The notes under the pieces were generated by a model. It saw only the letters and a program-made list of their open reading frames with translations. It did no database searches and was not told the origin of the DNA. Below, piece after piece: positions 25,200 to 34,206 of a stretch of 35,837 bases of DNA. Source of the stretch: Bacteroidota bacterium (lineage in GTDB: Bacteria; Bacteroidota; Ignavibacteria; UBA10030); contig JAFGLB010000156.1 in NCBI GenBank assembly GCA_016928255.1, positions 1 through 35,837 on the forward strand, written 5' to 3'. Made by a program: the position numbers and the translations under genes. Numbering within the stretch: position 1 is the first letter of the stretch; every line of letters begins with the position of its first letter.

Positions 25200-27158
25200 A
25201 TGAAAAAATGGCCGGCGTTTTGTGCATTGTTTTTATTATCCGTTGTTCAATGCATGGCACAGTTTTTAGAATTTTCCGATTATCCGATTTCCATGGTGGA
25301 TATTAGGAAAGTTGAACTTACCGATAATTTCTGGCTTCCCAAGATAAAGATCGTACAGAACAACACGATCAGTTACGGCTTTGAAAAATGCCGGAGCGAA
25401 GGCAGGCTGGAAAATTTTATGATTGCCGGCGGTAAAATGAAAGGCAAAGTCAGAGGTAAGATGCCTTTCGATGACACAGATGTTTACAAGATTATCGAAG
25501 GTGCATCTTATTCTTTAATCAGTGCTCCTAATAAAGAGCTGGATGCGTATCTTGATTCGGTTATCAGTATTATCAAAACAGGCCAGGAATCCGACGGGTA
25601 TATAACAACATGGTTTACTATAGATCCCGATAATCCTCCCGCACCATGGGTGCCTAAAAACGGCAAGCGCTGGACGCGTGCAGGATCGAGTCACGAACTT
25701 TACAACAGCGGCCATTTGTTTGAAGCCGCAGCTGCGCACTACAGAGCAACCGGTAAAAGAAATTTCCTCGATATAGCGGTTAAAAACGCCGATCTGCTTG
25801 TCGAGAACTTCGGTCCAGGCAAGCTTACCATACCGCCGGGTCATCAGATTGTTGAAACCGGATTGATACAACTCTATCGAATTACGGGCAATGAGAAATA
25901 TTTAAAATTAGCTAAATGCTTCCTCGACTGGCGGGGAGATTCCACCACACACAATTTATACGGAGAATACAGCCAGGATCACAAATCCGTACAACAGCAG
26001 GATGAAATTGTGGGACATGCCGTACGCGCCGTTTACATGTATGCCGGTATGACAGATATTGCTGCCATCCAAAAAGATACGATGTACTTGAAAGCTGTAA
26101 TGAATATCTGGAAAAATATGGTTGAAAGAAAAATATACCTCACCGGCGGTATCGGTGCAAAGCATGAAGGCGAATCGCTGGGCAGGGATTATGAATTACC
26201 CAACCTGACTGCTTACGGCGAGACTTGTGCATCTATCGGCAATGTTTACTGGAATACGCGTCTTTTCATGCTTTCAGGCGATGCAAAATATTTCAATATA
26301 ATCGAACGAACTCTGTATAACGGATTAATTTCCGGGATTTCGCTCGACGGCAGGAGTTTCTTCTATGTGAATCCGCTTGAATCGGACGGAAAATTTAAAT
26401 TCAACTCAGGTTCAAATACACGTCAGCCATGGTTTGATTGTTCATGCTGTCCTACAAATTTGATCCGTTTTATTCCTTCTCTGCCCGGGCTGATTTACGC
26501 TGTCCAAAAGGATACTCTGTATATCAATCTATATGCTTCCAATAAAGCCGAATTTAACACAGAGAACGGTGTGACCACGATAGAACAGCAGACGGAATAT
26601 CCTTGGAACGGTGAAGTAAAAATTAAAATCAATCCGCATAAGGACTCATATTTTACCTTAAAGCTGAGAATGCCGGGATGGGCGCAGAATGAAGTTGTAC
26701 CGGGCGATTTATATACTTACACAGATAATCTTAATGACAGGATCGATATTGCTGTTAACGGCAGAAAAATTGAATACAGGAATGACAGAAATTATGCTGC
26801 AGTCACCAGATTATGGAAGCAGGGAGATCAAATAACAATAAGTTTACCCATGAAAGTACGACGCGTTGTTTCAAATATTAAAGTCAAAGATAATGTAGGC
26901 ATGACGGCGCTCGAATACGGGCCGATTGTTTATTGCCTTGAAGGGATTGATAATAATCAGCTGGATAATATTTCTATTCCGGCGGATGCGAAACTTGCTG
27001 TTAAGAAGCAAAATGATTTACTCGGCGGTGTTAATATAATTATGGGTGAAATTCAGGCCGGAGACGGCGAAAGCAGGCTGAATATTACTGCAATACCGTA
27101 TTATGCATGGCTGAATCGATGGCCGGGAAAAATGAAAGTCTGGCTGCCGCAAAGATAA
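25200..27158 (+). CDS. Glycoside hydrolase family 127 (DUF1680), beta-L-arabinofuranosidase-like
   Basis: Signal peptide. DDTDVYKIIEGASYSL, YLTGGIGAKHEGESLGRDYELPNLTAYGETCASIGNVYWN, WFDCSCCPTNLIRFIPSLPGLIYAVQKDTLYINLYASN. Family Glu/Cys motifs (ETCA, CSCCP) are present. Confidence 0.9.
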   Translation: MKKWPAFCALFLLSVVQCMAQFLEFSDYPISMVDIRKVELTDNFWLPKIKIVQNNTISYGFEKCRSEGRLENFMIAGGKMKGKVRGKMPFDDTDVYKIIEGASYSLISAPNKELDAYLDSVISIIKTGQESDGYITTWFTIDPDNPPAPWVPKNGKRWTRAGSSHELYNSGHLFEAAAAHYRATGKRNFLDIAVKNADLLVENFGPGKLTIPPGHQIVETGLIQLYRITGNEKYLKLAKCFLDWRGDSTTHNLYGEYSQDHKSVQQQDEIVGHAVRAVYMYAGMTDIAAIQKDTMYLKAVMNIWKNMVERKIYLTGGIGAKHEGESLGRDYELPNLTAYGETCASIGNVYWNTRLFMLSGDAKYFNIIERTLYNGLISGISLDGRSFFYVNPLESDGKFKFNSGSNTRQPWFDCSCCPTNLIRFIPSLPGLIYAVQKDTLYINLYASNKAEFNTENGVTTIEQQTEYPWNGEVKIKINPHKDSYFTLKLRMPGWAQNEVVPGDLYTYTDNLNDRIDIAVNGRKIEYRNDRNYAAVTRLWKQGDQITISLPMKVRRVVSNIKVKDNVGMTALEYGPIVYCLEGIDNNQLDNISIPADAKLAVKKQNDLLGGVNIIMGEIQAGDGESRLNITAIPYYAWLNRWPGKMKVWLPQR

Positions 27159-27205
27159 AAAGAGCATGATGCAGATGATAATAAATCGATTTCAAGGATA
27201 TTACT

Positions 27206-30052
27206 ATGTTTAATTGCCGGCGGCTGAAAATTCAAGCAATATTTTTACTGCTGATTTTATTTCAGTTATGCTCTGCTTTTGAAAAACAATCCGATGGTAT
27301 TTTTCTGGTATTGAAGAAAAGAAGTGATAGTGATGTACAATGGCTGAAGGTTCAGGTCTGCAGTGAAAGCATAATCCGGGTTATTGCATCTCCAGTCAGG
27401 TCTTTTTCAAACCATCCGAGTCTTATTGTTGAAAAGAAAGTATGGGAACCTGTTGACTGGACGGTGAAAGAGACGGGGAGATGGATTATACTATCTACAG
27501 CGAAACTTGCTGTTCGTATTAATTCGAAAACTGGAGCAATTTCATTTTTCAGCGCGAATGGCAAACCGGTGCTGGAAGAAGAAGACAGCGGCGGGAAGAT
27601 TATAACATCTGCAGAAGTTATGGGTGAAAAGGCATTCCATATTCAGCAGGTATTTAAATCGGCCGAAGACGAGGCGTTTTACGGGCTGGGCGGGCATCAG
27701 AATTCCATTATGAATTATAAGGGTCACGATGTGGATTTATGGCAGCATAATATGGTGGCAGTTGTGCCTTTTCTGGTCTCAAGCAGGAATTATGGAATTC
27801 TCTGGGATAATAATTCAAGAACGAAATTCGGCGATATCCGCGAATACGAGCCGATTTCTTCATTAAAACTCACAAGCGATGACTGCGCTGAAGGATGTCT
27901 GACGGCGGAGTATTATAGGGATTCAAATTTCGACACTGTATTTGCAGTTCGTAATGAACAACGGATTGAACATGAGTTTATTGATGTTAACGACAGCTTC
28001 CCTGAAGGATTCTTACAAAATGCAGCTGCTGTAAGATGGAGCGGTAAGATACAATGCCATAAATCAGGTATCCATAAATTCAGGTTATATTCAAGCGGCT
28101 ATATAAAAATGTGGCTCGATGGAAAGTTAGTTGTTGACGGCTGGCGGCAGAATTGGAATCCATGGACGCATTTTGCAAAACTAGACATGAAATCCGGAAG
28201 CAAATATGATATAAAAATTGAATGGATTCATTCAGGTGGATACATCGGATTGAAATGCCTTGAACCTGATAATAAGGATTATGTAAACAGATTGTCGCTT
28301 TATTCCGAGGTTGCCGATCAAATTGATTACTATTTCGTAAATGGAGATAATCCTGACGAAGTAATTCATGGCTATCGGAAAATAACGGGTAAAGCACCGA
28401 TGATGCCTAAGTGGGCAATGGGTTTCTGGCAATCGCGCGAGCATTATAATTCACAGTCCGACATAATTTCAACTGTAGAAGAATACCGGAAACGCAGAAT
28501 ACCGCTTGATAACATTGTTCAAGATTGGTTTTACTGGAAAGAAGACAAATGGGGGGATTCCGAATTCGATTCAACCCGTTATCCTGATCCGAAAGGAATG
28601 ATAAAAAAACTTCATAATGATCTTAATACGAAAATTATGATATCTGTCTGGCCGAAATTTTATGCAGGATCGAAGTATTATGATCTCTTTAAAGAAAATG
28701 GCTGGCTGTACATGCGCAATATTGAGAAAGGACAAAAAGATTGGGTTGGTCCGGGATATATATCGACTTTTTATGACGTGTACAATGCTGATGCAAGAAA
28801 GGCTTTCTGGGAAATACTAAATAAAAATCTTTTCAGTCTCGGCATCGATGCCTGGTGGCTGGATTGCACGGAGCCGGATATTCAATCAAATCTTTCAAGA
28901 ACGGAAACTATACTTCGTCAAAATCCGAATGCATTAGGAACCGCTTCAAGATATCTGAATGCGTATTCTCTATTGAGTGCGAAAGGTGTTTACGAAGGTC
29001 AACGCAGTGCAAATGCCGATCAGCGTGTTTATATACTGACCCGGTCTGCTTTTGCCGGCCAGCAAAAATATGCAGCAACTACCTGGAGTGGAGACATAGC
29101 TGCCCGCTGGTATGATATGAAGGCTCAAATCTCATCCGGCACAAATTTTTCTATTTCCGGAATACCATACTGGTCGATGGATATCGGCGGTTTTTCTGTA
29201 GAACCCAGGTATGAACGGCCGGATGATAATGATTTGGATGAATGGCGCGAACAGATGACGCGCTGGTTTCAATTCGGAGCTTTCTGTCCGATTTTCCGTT
29301 CCCATGGCCAATTTCCATATCGTGAAATTTTTAATATTGCACCGGATAACCATCCGGCTTATAGTTCCATGCTCGCATATAATAAATTACGCTATAGATT
29401 GATGCCGTACATATACTCCCTCTCGGGTATGGTTACACACGAAGACTATACAATTATGCGTCCCTTGGTTATGGATTTTGGCAGCGATAATAAAGTTTTT
29501 GATATTAACGATCAGTATATGTTCGGACCCGCATTTCTTATAAATCCGGTCACTGAATATAAGGCAAGAAAACGGAATATATATCTGCCTTCAGGTTCAG
29601 GGTGGTATCATTTCCAGACAGGCAGATATTATGAAGGCGGGCAGAATGTGCAGGCAGACGCGCCGTATTCTGAAATGCCGATTTTTATAAAAGAAGGCTC
29701 GATTATTCCGTTCGGACCTGATATTCAGTACACATCTGAAAAGCCGGCAGATACAATTAAATTGTTTATTTATACAGGCAAAAATTCCGGCTTTAATCTT
29801 TACGAAGATGAGGGTGATAATTATAATTATGAAAAAGGATTGTATTCAATTATTACATTTAAGTGGGAAGAGAGTAATAAGTTGTTAATGGTTGAAGACC
29901 GCAGGGGTGATTTTCCCGGTATGCTGAAGAATAGAATTTTTGAGATCGTTCTGATTGGGAAAAACCAGAGTGCAGGATATGAAAATGCAAAACCGGTAAA
30001 AGCAGTTTTTTATTCAGGGGAAAAGATAAGAGAAAAATTTGATTTTGAATGA
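27206..30052 (+). CDS. Glycoside hydrolase family 31 with PA14 insertion (alpha-xylosidase/alpha-glucosidase-like)
   Basis: Signal peptide. PA14-like insert (LTAEYYRDSNFDTVF...AAAVRWSGKIQCHKSGIHKFRLYSSGYIKMWLDGKLVVDGW). GH31 motifs WMGF-like MPKWAMGFWQSREHY, GIDAWWLDCTEPD, TWSGDIAARWYDMKAQI, FSISGIPYWSMDIGGF. Confidence 0.92.
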   Translation: MFNCRRLKIQAIFLLLILFQLCSAFEKQSDGIFLVLKKRSDSDVQWLKVQVCSESIIRVIASPVRSFSNHPSLIVEKKVWEPVDWTVKETGRWIILSTAKLAVRINSKTGAISFFSANGKPVLEEEDSGGKIITSAEVMGEKAFHIQQVFKSAEDEAFYGLGGHQNSIMNYKGHDVDLWQHNMVAVVPFLVSSRNYGILWDNNSRTKFGDIREYEPISSLKLTSDDCAEGCLTAEYYRDSNFDTVFAVRNEQRIEHEFIDVNDSFPEGFLQNAAAVRWSGKIQCHKSGIHKFRLYSSGYIKMWLDGKLVVDGWRQNWNPWTHFAKLDMKSGSKYDIKIEWIHSGGYIGLKCLEPDNKDYVNRLSLYSEVADQIDYYFVNGDNPDEVIHGYRKITGKAPMMPKWAMGFWQSREHYNSQSDIISTVEEYRKRRIPLDNIVQDWFYWKEDKWGDSEFDSTRYPDPKGMIKKLHNDLNTKIMISVWPKFYAGSKYYDLFKENGWLYMRNIEKGQKDWVGPGYISTFYDVYNADARKAFWEILNKNLFSLGIDAWWLDCTEPDIQSNLSRTETILRQNPNALGTASRYLNAYSLLSAKGVYEGQRSANADQRVYILTRSAFAGQQKYAATTWSGDIAARWYDMKAQISSGTNFSISGIPYWSMDIGGFSVEPRYERPDDNDLDEWREQMTRWFQFGAFCPIFRSHGQFPYREIFNIAPDNHPAYSSMLAYNKLRYRLMPYIYSLSGMVTHEDYTIMRPLVMDFGSDNKVFDINDQYMFGPAFLINPVTEYKARKRNIYLPSGSGWYHFQTGRYYEGGQNVQADAPYSEMPIFIKEGSIIPFGPDIQYTSEKPADTIKLFIYTGKNSGFNLYEDEGDNYNYEKGLYSIITFKWEESNKLLMVEDRRGDFPGMLKNRIFEIVLIGKNQSAGYENAKPVKAVFYSGEKIREKFDFE

Positions 30053-30089
30053 CATCACGATTTTTTAAATAATTATAGAAGGTGTCAAA

Positions 30090-30779
30090 GTGCTTAAAAA
30101 AATAAAGCGACAAGTTCTTGAAGCGAATCTGTATCTGGCGGATTTGAATCTTGTAACCTTAACATGGGGAAATGTAAGCGGTATTTCACGCGAAGAGGGA
30201 TTTGTAGTTATAAAACCAAGCGGTGTTGATTATAAAAAAATGAAGTTGAATGATTTGGTGGTAGTGGATTTATCCGGAAAAGTTGTTGAAGGCGATTTGA
30301 GGCCGTCATCGGATACGCCGACACATCTGGAATTATATAAGGCATTTACAGGCATTGGCGGCATTGCGCACAGCCATAGTGAATATGCCACGGTATTTGC
30401 TCAGGCTTGCAGGGAAATCGTGTGTTACGGCACCACGCATGCAGATACGTTTGACGGAAATGTTCCAGTGACAAGATTTTTGAAAAAAGGTGAAGTTGAA
30501 AAGAATTACGAAATTAACACAGGAAAAGTAATTATTGAGCGGTTCGGCAAACTTGATCCTGCAGCCGTGCCGGGAGTTCTGGTTGCCGGCCATGCACCGT
30601 TTACATGGGGGAAAGATGCATATGATGCGGTAAAAAACAATTTAATATTGGAGAAGATAGCAAAGATGGCGTTGAACTCGCTTGGATTAAATCCCAGGCT
30701 CAGACAATTGCCGGATTATATTTTAAGAAAACATAATCAGAGAAAGCATGGACCGAATGCTTATTACGGTCAGAGATAA
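30090..30779 (+). CDS. araD: L-ribulose-5-phosphate 4-epimerase
   Basis: LVTLTWGNVSGISREEGFVVIKPSGVDYKKM, SSDTPTHLELYKAFTGIGGIAHSHSEYATVFAQACREIVCYGTTHADTFDGNVPVTR, GVLVAGHAPFTWGKD. GTG start. Confidence 0.95.
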   Translation: MLKKIKRQVLEANLYLADLNLVTLTWGNVSGISREEGFVVIKPSGVDYKKMKLNDLVVVDLSGKVVEGDLRPSSDTPTHLELYKAFTGIGGIAHSHSEYATVFAQACREIVCYGTTHADTFDGNVPVTRFLKKGEVEKNYEINTGKVIIERFGKLDPAAVPGVLVAGHAPFTWGKDAYDAVKNNLILEKIAKMALNSLGLNPRLRQLPDYILRKHNQRKHGPNAYYGQR

Positions 30780-30811
30780 TTATTACATAAAAAAAACTTA
30801 TAAGGACTAAT

Positions 30812-32305
30812 ATGATAAATCTTAAGCAATATGAAGTATGGTTCGCAACCGGCAGTCAGCATTTATACGGGCCTGAAACGCTCAGGCAGGTTGCGCAGAA
30901 TTCGCAGGCAATAGTTGATGGATTGAATGCTTCCGGAAATATTCAAGTGAAAATTGTTTTCAAGCCTGTTTTGACAACCCCGGAAGCTATTCACTCTCTT
31001 TGCCTCGATGCAAATTCACAGCCGAACTGCATTGGTATGATTATGTGGATGCATACTTTTTCCCCGGCTAAAATGTGGATAGGCGGATTAAAAACGCTGG
31101 TTAAACCGTTCGTTCATCTGCATACACAATCGAATCGTGATATTCCATGGGATTCAATCGATATGGATTTCATGAACCTTAATCAGGCGGCACATGGAGA
31201 CAGGGAATTCGGTTTCATTTGCACACGCATGGGTAAGAAACGCAAGGTCATAGTCGGCTACTGGCAGGATCAATCCATTCATCAACAGTTGGATACATGG
31301 ACGCGCGTTGCAGCTGCATGGGCAGATGCACAAGGCGGAAAGATCGCACGTTTTGGCGATAATATGCGCGATGTAGCGGTTACGGAAGGCGATAAAGTAG
31401 AAGCACAGATCCGTTTGGGTTACTCGGTGAACGGTTATGGAATTGGAGAATTGGTTAAATATGTGAATGAAATATCGGATGCCGATATCGATAAATTGAT
31501 TGCAGAATATGAAGCAAAGTATGCTGTTGCGGCTTCAGCAAAAAAAGGCGGTGAGAAATATATCAATCTTCGCGAAACGGCCCGTATTGAATTGGGAATG
31601 CGAGCATTTCTTAGTGAAGGTAAGTTCAAGGCATTCACAACAACATTCGAAGACCTCTATGGGTTAAAACAATTACCCGGTCTGGCTGTTCAGCGTCTTA
31701 TGGCAGATGGTTATGGATTCGGCGCGGAAGGCGACTGGAAAACAGCGGCGTTAGTACGCTCCATGAAGGTGATGGCAACAGGCTTGAAAGGCGGAACATC
31801 CTTTATGGAAGACTACACATATCATTTAAATCCGGCAGGGATGAAAGTGCTGGGTGCACATATGCTGGAGGTATGCGAATCCATTGCTGAAGGAAAACCG
31901 TCGCTGGAAGTACACAAGCTTGGTATTGGAGGCAAAGACGATCCGCCGCGGCTTGTTTTCAATGTTCCTAATGGTGCGGCTTTAAATGCGTCTTTGATAG
32001 ATATGGGGACGCGTTTCCGCTTGATTGTCAATGAGGTTGATGTTGTTTCGCCGGATCGGCCTCTGCCAAAACTGCCGGTTGCGCGTGCAATTTGGATTCC
32101 CAAGCCAAATCTCCAGATAGGAGCCGCAGCATGGATATTGGCAGGAGGTGCGCATCATACAGGATTTAGCCAGGCAATCACTGCAGAGTACTTGGAAGAT
32201 TTTGCAGATATCGCAGACATGGAATATCTCTTAATTGACGGATCAACTAAAATCTCTCAGTTCAAAAAGGAACTTCGTTGGAACGAAGCATCGTTTGGGC
32301 GGTGA
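30812..32305 (+). CDS. araA: L-arabinose isomerase
   Basis: [89 protein letters not shown]. Confidence 0.97.
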   Translation: MINLKQYEVWFATGSQHLYGPETLRQVAQNSQAIVDGLNASGNIQVKIVFKPVLTTPEAIHSLCLDANSQPNCIGMIMWMHTFSPAKMWIGGLKTLVKPFVHLHTQSNRDIPWDSIDMDFMNLNQAAHGDREFGFICTRMGKKRKVIVGYWQDQSIHQQLDTWTRVAAAWADAQGGKIARFGDNMRDVAVTEGDKVEAQIRLGYSVNGYGIGELVKYVNEISDADIDKLIAEYEAKYAVAASAKKGGEKYINLRETARIELGMRAFLSEGKFKAFTTTFEDLYGLKQLPGLAVQRLMADGYGFGAEGDWKTAALVRSMKVMATGLKGGTSFMEDYTYHLNPAGMKVLGAHMLEVCESIAEGKPSLEVHKLGIGGKDDPPRLVFNVPNGAALNASLIDMGTRFRLIVNEVDVVSPDRPLPKLPVARAIWIPKPNLQIGAAAWILAGGAHHTGFSQAITAEYLEDFADIADMEYLLIDGSTKISQFKKELRWNEASFGR

Positions 32306-32386
32306 ATTAAACAGATAAACAGTCTTTGTGGATCTTAATCGGAAAGACAGAAAAAAGCCGGGCTGATTTCAATTTTCCGCAAATAG

Positions 32387-32540
32387 TTGATTGCAGATGC
32401 TGATATACACGCATACGTTGCCGGCGGCGAAGTCTTGAAAACTAATCAGAATTCTTTCGGCTGGATCAGGGATGTTGCCAATTAAAGAAATGGGACGTTT
32501 TTACCGGCTTGTTCTGATTGAACAACATTTTCCGCACAAG
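32387..32540 (+). pseudogene. Frameshifted remnant resembling the C-terminus of an L-fucose-isomerase-like sugar isomerase
   Basis: Frame 1 gives LIADADIHAYVAGGEVLKTNQNSFGWIRDVAN*. An overlapping shifted frame gives IKEMGRFYRLVLIEQHFPHK. Spliced, this reads GEV..NSFG.I..VA.KEMGRFYR.VLIE..FPH. Confidence 0.45.
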
Positions 32541-32582
32541 CAGAGAGTGATTGATACAAATCAGGATATATATGCCGGAGAA

Positions 32583-33863
32583 TTATTTGACCGGGAGAGA
32601 AATATAAAAAGTCGAACCTTTTTTGAGCTGACTTTCAACCCAGACGCGCCCATTGTGCGCTTCGACAATTTTGCGGACTATTACAAGTCCCAGTCCTGTG
32701 CTCGACTCGCCCGATGTAGTTTGAACACTTGTCCTTGAAAACGGTTTAAAAAGCTTGTTCAATTCATTAGGAGGGATTCCCTGGCCTTCATCGCTTACGG
32801 ATATAATAAGATTATTATTTTCCTGTCTGGAGAGGATTGCGACTTTCGATTGCGGGAATGAAAATTTTATGGCATTTGAAATAAGATTATTCAGGGCTTG
32901 TTCTATTTTTTTTCTGTCAAGCTGAAGGACCGGCAGGTTCTCTTCCGAATTATATTCGACCGTAATTTGTTTTCTCCCGGCAATGACGCGGTTTAAAGAG
33001 ACATTATTGCGGATAAGGTCGACGATATTTACCGATTCAAGATGTATTGAAAGTTTTCCGGATTCGATAACGCTCACATCCAGCAGTTCCTCGATAAGAC
33101 CCCGCATGAATTTACTCGATTGCTTGATCATTTCAAGAAATTCCTTTATCTCAGAGCATGCTTTGTCTTTTAATTCTTCCGTAATAAGATCCGCCGCGGT
33201 ATAAATGGTTGTCAGAGGATTGCGCAGGTCGTGCGCTGCGATGCTCAAAAAACGGTTCTTTTCCTGGTTGAGTTTTTCAAGCTGGACATTTTTTTGCTCA
33301 AGCTGCCTGTGAATTTCCATAAGGTCTGCGTGCGCTTTATGGAGTTCGTTGTTTTTCTGGACTGCATTATCGTATGTTGAGAGCAGAAGATCGATAATCT
33401 GCATGCGATCGGAATCGATGAAGTATCTTTCACCTGCGAATACTATTTCTATTTCACCGTCTTGAGGGATATTTTTCCGAATTTGCAGATTCGCAAAAAT
33501 ATTTTTTATGCAGGCAATGAGAAACGAATCCTCGTAAGGCTTGGTTAGAAAGTTATCGGCACCTGCCTGCAGCCCTTTTATTACATCCTGCGGATCGGAT
33601 AAAGATGTAAGCAGCATTACAGGTATGGACTTGAGCTCAGGATCACTTTTAACGGTTTTGCACAATGCAAATCCATCCATCACAGGCATAATGATGTCAG
33701 TGATAATCAAGTTCGGCCTATTCCGTCTGATGACTTCAAGGGCATCGGATCCGTTATTTGCTGAATTGACCGCGTAGCCGTTTTCTTCAAGTATGAAACG
33801 GAGCATTTTAGTCTGAGTGGGGCTGTCTTCGACTATAAGGATATTTGCCTTGGCATCTGTCAA
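32583..33863 (-). CDS. Response-regulator receiver / histidine kinase hybrid
   Basis: REC domain (ILIVEDSPTQTKMLRFILEENG...LIITDIIMPVMDGFALC...PVMLLTSLSDPQDVIKGLQAGADNFLTKPY). HK domain (FLSIAAHDLRNPLTTIYTAADLI...LDRKKIEQALNNLISNAIKFS...ISVSDEGQGIPPNEL...STGLGLVIVRKIVEAHNGRVWVES). Confidence 0.95.
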   Translation of the reverse strand: MTDAKANILIVEDSPTQTKMLRFILEENGYAVNSANNGSDALEVIRRNRPNLIITDIIMPVMDGFALCKTVKSDPELKSIPVMLLTSLSDPQDVIKGLQAGADNFLTKPYEDSFLIACIKNIFANLQIRKNIPQDGEIEIVFAGERYFIDSDRMQIIDLLLSTYDNAVQKNNELHKAHADLMEIHRQLEQKNVQLEKLNQEKNRFLSIAAHDLRNPLTTIYTAADLITEELKDKACSEIKEFLEMIKQSSKFMRGLIEELLDVSVIESGKLSIHLESVNIVDLIRNNVSLNRVIAGRKQITVEYNSEENLPVLQLDRKKIEQALNNLISNAIKFSFPQSKVAILSRQENNNLIISVSDEGQGIPPNELNKLFKPFSRTSVQTTSGESSTGLGLVIVRKIVEAHNGRVWVESQLKKGSTFYISLPVK

Positions 33864-34206
33864 TTATTATTCCATCGTTAATAATGCATTTGTATTGATG
33901 CTAAAATACCGAGCATGTTTTTTCTATACGTGTTTTATCCCCTTGCGAATACACCAGTTAAATTCATATATAAAATATAAGAACAATTTATAAATTTCTT
34001 TTTACATTCAAAAGATAATATAATTAGGCCGAAAAAGCTCAACTATGCGGATAATGACAAAAAAGGCAGATACTGCTTCATTGAAAAACTTTTCTTTCTC
34101 TCTTCTTTGTAGTGCTAATTTAAGTTATATTTAGGTAATAAGAATAATCCTATATGTTAAATGAGAATATATGGTTTATTTTAACGAAGGTTTTTAGAGG
34201 GCTGAT

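Noticed and set aside
32472-32738. 88-aa plus-strand ORF as a real gene
   Set aside because: Only its first part looks protein-like (the isomerase remnant). The rest is antisense to the histidine kinase C-terminus.
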